NCBI GenBank assembly: GCA_965603355.1
Contig: CBFDCQ010000011.1
Coordinates: 1 to 57,558 of the forward strand
Origin: CBFDCQ01 sp965603355
Lineage (GTDB): Bacteria; Hydrogenedentota; CAZGCA01; CBFDCQ01
Length of the DNA: 57,558 nucleotides
Reading direction: 5' to 3'
Shown here: positions 51,768-57,558 of the stretch, piece after piece
Layout: each line of letters begins with the position of its first letter
Numbering within the stretch: position 1 is the stretch's first letter
The notes under the pieces: model-generated
Databases searched by the model: none
What the model saw: the letters and a program-made list of their open reading frames with translations, nothing else
What the model was told of the DNA's origin: nothing
Translations under genes and position numbers: made by a program

Positions 51768-52871
51768 GTGTCTATTGAAAAACATAGACGGAGGCTGGAC
51801 GATATAGACGGCGAGGTGGTAAAGCTTCTCAACGAGAGGGCGAAGCACGTCCTCGAGATCGCCCGCATCAAGACCGCGCAAAACTCCCAGTTCTACGTCC
51901 CGGGAAGGGAAAAGAAGATACTCGAGGAGATCCGCGCCAAGAACGAAGGGCCTTTGCCTGCCGCGGCGGTCGACTCTATTTACCGGGAGGTCCTCTCGGC
52001 AATGAGGTCTCTCGAGGCTCCGCTGGTAATCGCCTACTTCGGTCCCGAGGCAACCTTCACACATATTGCGGCGCGCCAGATGTTCGGCACCTCGGCCGAG
52101 TACAAGCCTGCCGCGACAATCGGCGACGTGTTCACCGAGGTGGAACGGGACCGAGCCAGCTACGGCGTCGTGCCGGTCGAGAACTCTACCGAGGGTGTCG
52201 TGAGCAGAACGCTCGATACCTTTATGGAGTCGGATCTGAAGATTTGCGCCGAGGTTCTCATGGAAATATCGCATCACCTTCTCGCCAACTGCGCGCTCGA
52301 CGAGATAAAGAGGGTCTATTCGTTCTCGCAACCTTTCGCGCAGTGCCGCTCCTGGATCGAGAGCAACCTGCCGAACGTGGAGCTTGTGGAGGTGAGCAGT
52401 ACCGCCCGAGCGGCGCAAGTGGCTGCCAATGAGCCGGGAGCCGCCGCTATAGCCAGCGAGCTCGCGGCTCAAGTCTACGATATCAAGGTCCTTGTCCCAA
52501 GAATAGAGGACAGCGCAGGAAACGTTACGCGATTCCTCGTGATCGGCACGGACATGTCCGAAGCCAGCGGGGAGGATAAGACATCGATAATGTTCTCCGT
52601 TAGGGACAGGGTCGGTGCGCTGTACGACACGTTGAAACCGTTCGCCGAACACGGAATAAGCCTCTCAAAGATAGAGTCGCGACCGTCACGAAAGAAACCG
52701 TGGGAGTACATATTCTTTGTGGACCTGGTGGGGCACTGCAACCACGATAAGGTCGCGGCCGCCATCAACGAACTGTCTGAAACGTGCGTGTTCACCAAGG
52801 TGCTCGGGTCGTACGCTTGCGGAAGATTGACCAAACAGGAGGCCACGGCGCGCAACAACGCTGAGGTTTGA
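51768..52871 (+). CDS. pheA: Bifunctional chorismate mutase / prephenate dehydratase
   Basis: A 367-residue enzyme for phenylalanine synthesis. Residues 1-85 are an AroQ chorismate mutase (RRRLDDIDGEVVKLLNERAK), 92-270 the dehydratase (YFGPEATFTHIAARQMFG, YGVVPVENSTEGVVSRTLD, GNVTRFLVIG), and the end an ACT domain (SIMFSVRDRVGALYDTLKPF with ESRPSRKKPWEY), the phenylalanine feedback site. The GTG at 51768 directly follows GGAGGGGGA, so I use it over a GTG 15 bp upstream. It is followed closely by a TPR gene. Confidence 0.96.
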   Translation: MSIEKHRRRLDDIDGEVVKLLNERAKHVLEIARIKTAQNSQFYVPGREKKILEEIRAKNEGPLPAAAVDSIYREVLSAMRSLEAPLVIAYFGPEATFTHIAARQMFGTSAEYKPAATIGDVFTEVERDRASYGVVPVENSTEGVVSRTLDTFMESDLKICAEVLMEISHHLLANCALDEIKRVYSFSQPFAQCRSWIESNLPNVELVEVSSTARAAQVAANEPGAAAIASELAAQVYDIKVLVPRIEDSAGNVTRFLVIGTDMSEASGEDKTSIMFSVRDRVGALYDTLKPFAEHGISLSKIESRPSRKKPWEYIFFVDLVGHCNHDKVAAAINELSETCVFTKVLGSYACGRLTKQEATARNNAEV

Positions 52872-52874
52872 GTG

Positions 52875-53291
52875 ATGCCGGAATTAGGTGATGTCGCCGA
52901 CAGGCTGCGCGAGCGGCTCGCCCGGCTGCGCAGAAACGTCGAGAATAAGATTCCCGTTGGAGCGGTGAGTTCTGCGGACAAGAAGAAGGCCGCCAAGCTC
53001 GCCAAGAGGGGCAGACAGGAGTATAACGCCGGGTTGTACGACCTGGCCGCGGATATGTTCGAGAAAGCGGTCAAGCTGGATCCGCGAGACCAGAGGGCAC
53101 TCTACTCCCTCGGCAACACCTATTACAAGCTGAAGCGGGTGAAGGAAGCTCTTGCTAAATGGCACGCCTGCATCGACGTGGGACCCCAAGATGCCATTGC
53201 AGGAAAAGCACGCAGAAGGATACATCACGTCGCAAAGATCGGCGTGAATCTTGATGCGGAACTGCGCCAACTGGAAGAGGATCTGCTCTAA
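52875..53291 (+). CDS. Small TPR-domain protein
   Basis: A 138-residue soluble protein. Residues 50-120 hold two TPR-like helix pairs (AKRGRQEYNAGLYDLAADMF, QRALYSLGNTYYKLKRVKEA), and the ends are charged and helical. There is no signal peptide. The ATG at 52875 lies just behind pheA (3 bp after its stop), so it is probably translated from the same transcript. A role as a scaffold is all the sequence supports. Confidence 0.8.
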   Translation: MPELGDVADRLRERLARLRRNVENKIPVGAVSSADKKKAAKLAKRGRQEYNAGLYDLAADMFEKAVKLDPRDQRALYSLGNTYYKLKRVKEALAKWHACIDVGPQDAIAGKARRRIHHVAKIGVNLDAELRQLEEDLL

Positions 53292-53317
53292 TCAATACCG
53301 GCAGTCAGTGCAGGCGG

Positions 53318-53338
53318 GGCGGGCATCGTGCCCGCCCT
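53318..53338. repeat. Palindromic intergenic repeat
   Basis: gggcgggc-atcgt-gcccgccc, a perfect 8-bp stem, between the TPR gene and thiD2. The same type as the palindromes at 49286 and 54626. It might act as a weak terminator, but no T-run follows. Confidence 0.6.
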
Positions 53339-53347
53339 TCCGAATGC

Positions 53348-53794
53348 ATGGCGTGTGAGGGTCACGTGGACAAGCAAGTAGGCAAGATCCTGCGTATACT
53401 TGACGCTAACGCTAACCGGGCGCGCGAAGGGCTCCGGGTCGTGGAGGACTACTGCCGGTTCGTGCTGGATGACGAGGAACTGTCAGGCGAGCTTAAACGA
53501 ATGCGTCACGATGTGACGCGACTGATCGACGCGGTCGGGACCCGGTCGGAACTTCTCCAGGCGCGTGACAGCGAATCGGATGTCGGAGCCAACGGGCCTG
53601 AGGCGACCCAATCGGATCAGGCGCAGCCCGGCCGAGTGGTTGTGGCCAACATCAAGAGAGCTGAGGAGGCGCTTCGGTGTCTCGAGGAGTACTCCAAGTC
53701 GCTGGACGCGACGAGCGCCGAGAGTTTCAAGAAGCTGCGGTTCGAAGTCTACACGCTGGAAAAGAGGCTGGTGCCGTTGCTGGGCGAGCAATAA
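53348..53794 (+). CDS. thiD2: Stand-alone ThiD2-domain protein
   Basis: A protein of up to 148 residues matching the ThiD2 domain that is usually fused to the N-terminus of thiamine-phosphate synthase ThiE. The signature LRILDANANRAREGLRVVED is followed by YCRFVLDDEELSGELKRMRH, the ARDSESDVG motif, and VVVANIKRAEEALRCLEEYS with LRFEVYTLEKRLVPLL. No ThiE barrel follows; the frame ends properly and the next gene is unrelated. The true start may be the GTG at 53366, which has GAGGG upstream, rather than the ATG at 53348. ThiD2 has been proposed to act in pyrimidine phosphate metabolism for thiamine. Confidence 0.82.
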   Translation: MACEGHVDKQVGKILRILDANANRAREGLRVVEDYCRFVLDDEELSGELKRMRHDVTRLIDAVGTRSELLQARDSESDVGANGPEATQSDQAQPGRVVVANIKRAEEALRCLEEYSKSLDATSAESFKKLRFEVYTLEKRLVPLLGEQ

Positions 53795-53797
53795 CCT

Positions 53798-54619
53798 ATG
53801 AATGGCCATAGAGATAATTGTCTGAAGATCGCGACGGTCTTAATATGTGCGCTCATGCTGGGTTGCGGCCATCTCGGCATACGACTGCACAAAGTACATG
53901 TTTTCACGGAAGATGACGTTCAGCAGGCGGTCAACACCCTGGCCGCCAGACAAGACGCTCTGAAGAATTTCAAAGCGAAGGTCAAGTTCACGATCAAGTC
54001 GCCGGATCTCGAAAGGCGACAGCGATCTCGCGGGAATATCGCGGTCGAAATGCCCGATAAGCTTAGGCTCGTGTCGAGCGGCGCGTTCGGAAGAAAACTG
54101 TTCGACATGATCTCGGTCGGGAAGAGTTTCCTTCTGCATTTCCCTTCTGAACAGAAGGTCTTCTTTGAAAAAGAAGGGGTGGAGGTTGAATCGCTTCCAT
54201 TCTCGGTCTCCCCGAGCGACATCGCGGGAGAGCTTTTCGTGCCGGAGGATTGGGGGAGTGTGGACCTGGATGACCTGCGTCTGGTGTCGCAAAGCGGGCG
54301 ACTCATGACCCTCGACGTCTGCTCCGATGGTCGCGTCAGACGCCGACTATCGGTCCAGCCGCCGAGATGGTTGCTCGTGCGCAATGAGCTTTACGGTGAG
54401 GATGGCGCGTTGCGTGCCGTGACAGTGCTCGGGCGGTATCGTCAAATACAGGGTATTTGGCTGCCAACGCATCTCGAGGCTCATTATCCGCTGCGCGAGA
54501 CGCGACTGGTCATGCGGATCTCGAGAGTTGAGGTCAACACGCAGCTTAATCCGAAGCTTTTCGTTTTTCCAAGGAGGCTCCTTGCGATAGCGGAGCGGCA
54601 GCGTCAAGCCGAAAGGTAA
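53798..54619 (+). CDS. LolA/DUF4292-like lipoprotein
   Basis: A 273-residue lipoprotein. The lipobox is ICALMLGCGH, with Cys at residue 23. The mature part is a beta-rich fold of the LolA/LolB/DUF4292 type: DALKNFKAKVKFTIKSPD, RSRGNIAVEMPDKLRLVSS, and GKSFLLHFPSEQKVFFEKEG. No enzymatic motif is seen. It may carry or bind lipid at the outer membrane. It starts 3 bp after the thiD2 stop and is separated from anSME by a palindrome. Confidence 0.75.
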   Translation: MNGHRDNCLKIATVLICALMLGCGHLGIRLHKVHVFTEDDVQQAVNTLAARQDALKNFKAKVKFTIKSPDLERRQRSRGNIAVEMPDKLRLVSSGAFGRKLFDMISVGKSFLLHFPSEQKVFFEKEGVEVESLPFSVSPSDIAGELFVPEDWGSVDLDDLRLVSQSGRLMTLDVCSDGRVRRRLSVQPPRWLLVRNELYGEDGALRAVTVLGRYRQIQGIWLPTHLEAHYPLRETRLVMRISRVEVNTQLNPKLFVFPRRLLAIAERQRQAER

Positions 54620-54625
54620 TAGTAT

Positions 54626-54645
54626 GGGCGAGGTACGCCTCGCCC
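54626..54645. repeat. Palindromic intergenic repeat
   Basis: gggcgagg-tacg-cctcgccc, a perfect 8-bp stem, preceded by agtat and followed by ccacctaac. It lies between the lipoprotein gene and anSME. No T-run, so a terminator role is not supported. Confidence 0.55.
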
Positions 54646-54658
54646 CCACCTAACTGCA

Positions 54659-55795
54659 ATGCCAAACACGATAACTAAGCAGTTTCAGTTGCTCATAAAG
54701 CCGGTAGGTGCCGACTGCAACCTGGCGTGCGAGTACTGTTTTTACAAGCGTGCGGCAGCGCTTTACCCCGGCGAGACAGGCCGCCCCATGCCGGACGATG
54801 TGCTCGAGCAAATGACATCGAGCTATCTGCAGTTGCGGTTCGATACCTCAATATTCTCCTGGCAGGGCGGCGAACCGACCCTGGCGGGTCTGGACTTTTT
54901 CCGCAAAGTTGCTGAGCTGCAAAAGAGATACGGTGCTGAAGGGCAGAACATCGGTAACGCGTTTCAGACCAATGCGGTACTGATAGACGACGAGTGGGCG
55001 AAGTTCCTGGCTGAACATGACTTTCTGGTCGGGGTAAGCCTCGACGGTCCGCCGGAAATCCACGACAGGTACCGGCGCACACATACAGGTTCCGGTTCCG
55101 CCGAGAAGGTGCTTGCGGCGATCGAGCACCTCAAGCGGCACGCCGCGAGTTTCAACATACTGACGCTCGTCACGCAGGCGAACGTGGACCAGGCCCGCTC
55201 GGTTTACCGGTGGTTGGTCGCTCAAGGATTCAGGTACCTGCAGTTCATACCGTGTCTCGAACGCGATGCCGAGGGTGACCGTGCGGAGTACGCGATCAAG
55301 CCGGGACAGTACGGCAAGTTTCTCTGCGAGGTGTTCGACGAATGGTGTGACAACGGGTTCCCGCACATCTCCGTCCGGACGTTTGATTCCATGGTCAACT
55401 ACTACGTGACCGGCGTCCCGGCAGTATGCATTTTCAGCGAGTCGTGTGACGCCTACATCCTCGTCGAGCGCAACGGCGACGTGTACCCGTGCGACTTCTT
55501 CGTGTTCCCCGAATGGAAGCTCGGAAACGTGATGGATAAGGATATCGACCGTTTCATCGTCTGTGGGCTGAAACAGAAATTCGCCAAACAGAAGTCCGAC
55601 CTCTGCAAGGGGTGCGAGCGATGCGAATGGAAACTCATGTGTTGGGGCGGATGCATGAAAGACCGGCTGTTTCCCCGGCACGATTACGGTGCGCCTAGCT
55701 ACTTTTGCGCGGCGTACCGCAACTTCTTCGAGCATACCAACGCGCAGTTCAAGCAAATTGCGCAGAACCTGATAGCAGGTCGCCGGTACGTCTGA
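54659..55795 (+). CDS. Anaerobic sulfatase-maturating radical SAM enzyme
   Basis: A 378-residue SPASM-type radical SAM enzyme that turns an active-site Cys or Ser of sulfatases into formylglycine without oxygen. The radical SAM motif is CNLACEYCFYKRAA (C20, C24, C27). FSWQGGEPTLAGLDFF and VGVSLDGPPEIHDRYRRTH are the family's typical sequences. The SPASM region is Cys-rich: ESCDAYILVERNGDVYPCDF, DLCKGCERCEWKLMCWGGCM, and a late YFCAAY. No sulfatase gene is in the window, so the target lies elsewhere. Confidence 0.94.
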   Translation: MPNTITKQFQLLIKPVGADCNLACEYCFYKRAAALYPGETGRPMPDDVLEQMTSSYLQLRFDTSIFSWQGGEPTLAGLDFFRKVAELQKRYGAEGQNIGNAFQTNAVLIDDEWAKFLAEHDFLVGVSLDGPPEIHDRYRRTHTGSGSAEKVLAAIEHLKRHAASFNILTLVTQANVDQARSVYRWLVAQGFRYLQFIPCLERDAEGDRAEYAIKPGQYGKFLCEVFDEWCDNGFPHISVRTFDSMVNYYVTGVPAVCIFSESCDAYILVERNGDVYPCDFFVFPEWKLGNVMDKDIDRFIVCGLKQKFAKQKSDLCKGCERCEWKLMCWGGCMKDRLFPRHDYGAPSYFCAAYRNFFEHTNAQFKQIAQNLIAGRRYV

Positions 55796-55902
55796 CATCG
55801 TGCCGTCCGACGGGCCGTTCCCGGCCGCAGACGAAAAACCTCCGCATCGGGCATTTCAAGCATTGGGATCGTTGTGCAGAGAGATGGGCGAGGTGAATCG
55901 TA

Positions 55903-57558
55903 CTACGGTGCCGGCGCGGGCCGTGACGGTGGCCGCGGGGCAGCAGGGGGGCCGGCAGTCTCGTTGTCGCGCTGAGGCTGCGGCGGGGCGGCGGGAGGAG
56001 CAACCGGCACGGGTGGCACTTGCAGCGTGTCGCCTGCACCGGGCTTCGCTTGCTTTTGCTGTTCGTTTCCCGTCGGTCCGGTACCGGTCCGTTGAGTCGT
56101 AAACCCTTCCGCCTGGAGACTTTCAATAGGAGCGAAGTCGTCCGTGAGAACCGGCACGTCCCCCAGGAAGGGTGCCCAAGCGATGCACCGCATGAGCCGC
56201 CTCCCGAACGCGGGAAGACGGACCTTTCTCTCAAGAAACAGCCGGTTTCCTATCATATTGACCTGCTCAGGAGTGAAATTCACCTTGCGCTTTATCGCCG
56301 TGAACACGACGTTCATGCTTGTTTCCGCCGGAAACAGGTAAAGTGACGGGAACACCTCACTCATCGTCCTGTATATGCTTCGCACCTGCTTGCTCTCAAG
56401 TCCAAGGATAGTCCCTACCACATTGTAGGACAGAACACCGCCAACCGTCAGATGTTCGCGCGCTTCCTCGAAAAACTCACGCGTGATCAGATGGAATGGT
56501 ATGTACGGTCCGTACGCACTCGACAGGTACGCGTCAACCACTATGAGATCGTACCGATCCTTCGAGCGCGAGAGAAACACCCTGCCGTCTTCGACATGGA
56601 TCTTCAACCTCGGATCATCCTTCACGAAGAAGTACTCTTGTGCCACCTCTACGACTGCCGGGTCGATCTCGACAACGTCAACCTGCACGTCCGGATAGTC
56701 GTAAAGAAACCGTTTCGGACCGGACCCGCCTCCCAGGCCTATAAACAACACTCTCCTTATGTTCTGGTTGAAAACGAACGGCACGTGGAAGTAGTCCGTG
56801 TATTCCAGAGCGCCTTCGAAAGGATCGACCAGCAACATCGAGCTCTGGGGAGCGGCATCGAACCACAGCGTGCGCACACCTCCCGTGTCCTCCACCGCCA
56901 TGTGATGGTACAGAGTATCCCTCTGGTACACGATCGCCGCATCTGCGCAAAGAGAGGACATGAGGAGACATGCCAGCATCGGTATTGCCAGAGATAATGC
57001 TCGTTTCCTCTTGACGGTCTCGAGTGCAGGCTTGATCGACAAGACCGCTCCCATAACCAACAACATGGCTGACCAGGAAAACCACACTCGCTTCACCCCG
57101 AACGTCTGAATAAGGTAAAAGGCCGTAAACAACGTGCCGAAGATGCTTCCGGCAGCCGAAAGCGCATAGACGTTGCCTGCAGTCATGCCGGCACGCTCCA
57201 CGCTCGGCAGGACAAGGCGTATCGCGAACGGCGTGACGGCCCCCAGAAAGAATGCCGGTAGGAAGAACATCGAAGCACTCGCGAGCAGGGGGTCAACGCG
57301 AAGCCCAAACCTTTTTCCCGCTATCCAATCGAATACTGCACCGTAGGTTAACGGGACAAGCGCGGCCGTGACTGCCGCTAACGCGATGAGTATCGCCAGC
57401 AAGCCGGGCATGGGCTTCCAGTCGGCCGCTCGACCGCCCACAAGGTTGCCCGCGCTCAAAGCGGTCAGAAACACGGCTATAAGACAGGCCCATACGGTTA
57501 CACCGCCGCCGAAATGAGGAGCCAGCAGCCTGCTGCCCAGAATCTCGAACGACATGAG
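55903..57558 (-). CDS. Spermidine-synthase-like protein with N-terminal membrane domain (5' end beyond the window)
   Basis: At least 550 residues; the frame stays open to the window edge, so the start is missing. The N-terminal half has seven or eight membrane segments and opens in the first one (EILGSRLLAPHFGGGVTVW), the typical start of the fused transporter-like domain. The second half is an aminopropyltransferase/methyltransferase fold: VLFIGLGGGSGPKRFLYDYP, VDVVEIDPAVVEVAQEYF, LKIHVEDGRVFLSRSKDRYD and LIVVDAYLSS. The C-terminal 60 residues are rich in Pro, Gln and Ala, an unusual tail. Whether it makes spermidine is doubtful; many such fused proteins have unknown substrates. Confidence 0.85.
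   Translation of the reverse strand, partial: LMSFEILGSRLLAPHFGGGVTVWACLIAVFLTALSAGNLVGGRAADWKPMPGLLAILIALAAVTAALVPLTYGAVFDWIAGKRFGLRVDPLLASASMFFLPAFFLGAVTPFAIRLVLPSVERAGMTAGNVYALSAAGSIFGTLFTAFYLIQTFGVKRVWFSWSAMLLVMGAVLSIKPALETVKRKRALSLAIPMLACLLMSSLCADAAIVYQRDTLYHHMAVEDTGGVRTLWFDAAPQSSMLLVDPFEGALEYTDYFHVPFVFNQNIRRVLFIGLGGGSGPKRFLYDYPDVQVDVVEIDPAVVEVAQEYFFVKDDPRLKIHVEDGRVFLSRSKDRYDLIVVDAYLSSAYGPYIPFHLITREFFEEAREHLTVGGVLSYNVVGTILGLESKQVRSIYRTMSEVFPSLYLFPAETSMNVVFTAIKRKVNFTPEQVNMIGNRLFLERKVRLPAFGRRLMRCIAWAPFLGDVPVLTDDFAPIESLQAEGFTTQRTGTGPTGNEQQKQAKPGAGDTLQVPPVPVAPPAAPPQPQRDNETAGPPAAPRPPSRPAPAP

Noticed and set aside
1..57558. CRISPR array
   Set aside because: No regularly spaced direct repeats of 24-40 bp were found by eye; the only repeats are the scattered palindromes and the comM duplicate.

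Overview
The window reads as chromosome of an anaerobic, Gram-negative bacterium with moderately high GC. The diderm signs are a TolC-type outer-membrane factor, several lipoprotein signals and a LolA-like protein. The anaerobic signs are a complete Rnf complex, a complete FlxABCD-HdrABC module and an anaerobic sulfatase-maturing radical SAM enzyme. I cannot fix the phylum by eye. An uncultured lineage near the PVC, Omnitrophota or deltaproteobacterial groups is a guess based on style: intergenic palindromes, Tat aldo/keto reductases and a short HemA.

Layout. 175-10066 (minus): an envelope block. It reads, in transcription order, coiled-coil/NEW3 membrane protein, TolC-like protein, ABC ATPase, two paralogous ABC-2 permeases, a Tat-exported aldo/keto reductase with Fe-S motifs, a DUF6599-like lipoprotein and an STN-domain protein. 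A tRNA-Pro(CGG) follows at 10360-10438. 10605-16436: a disturbed region in which intact comM and a diverged fragment of its 3' end flank putA, a 4Fe-4S protein fragment and a broken transposase. 16586-25650 (minus): housekeeping genes (PTS EIIA-like protein with CPA2 antiporter, yraN, scpA, tatD, ricT, holB, tmk, hisA, and infC-rpmI-rplT with an attenuator in its leader). 25744-32522 (minus): flxABCD-hdrABC with its own promoter. 32659-34110: a secreted protein with a YadA-like head and an S74 chaperone domain. 34463-39622 (plus): rnfCDGEAB. 39692-45980 (plus): Ser/Thr kinase, LysM L,D-transpeptidase, then siroheme/tetrapyrrole genes. 46023-49116 (minus): HEAT-repeat protein and a methyltransferase. 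49514-55795 (plus): pcrA/uvrD, pheA, TPR protein, stand-alone ThiD2, lipoprotein, anSME. 55903-57558 (minus): a spermidine-synthase-like membrane protein cut by the window edge.

How the genes work together. FlxABCD-HdrABC is expected to oxidise NADH and bifurcate electrons to ferredoxin and a disulfide acceptor. Rnf can turn the ferredoxin/NAD+ gap into an ion gradient. They lie back to back, separated by one secreted protein gene, so this stretch looks like the redox and energy core of the cell. The siroheme genes would serve siroheme enzymes such as sulfite reductases, or alternative haem synthesis, but no such enzyme is in the window. The NEW3-TolC-ABC block looks like an export system without a classical HlyD-type adaptor and is the best candidate here for an undescribed system. 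The comM region looks like an old insertion or recombination event that brought in or isolated putA.
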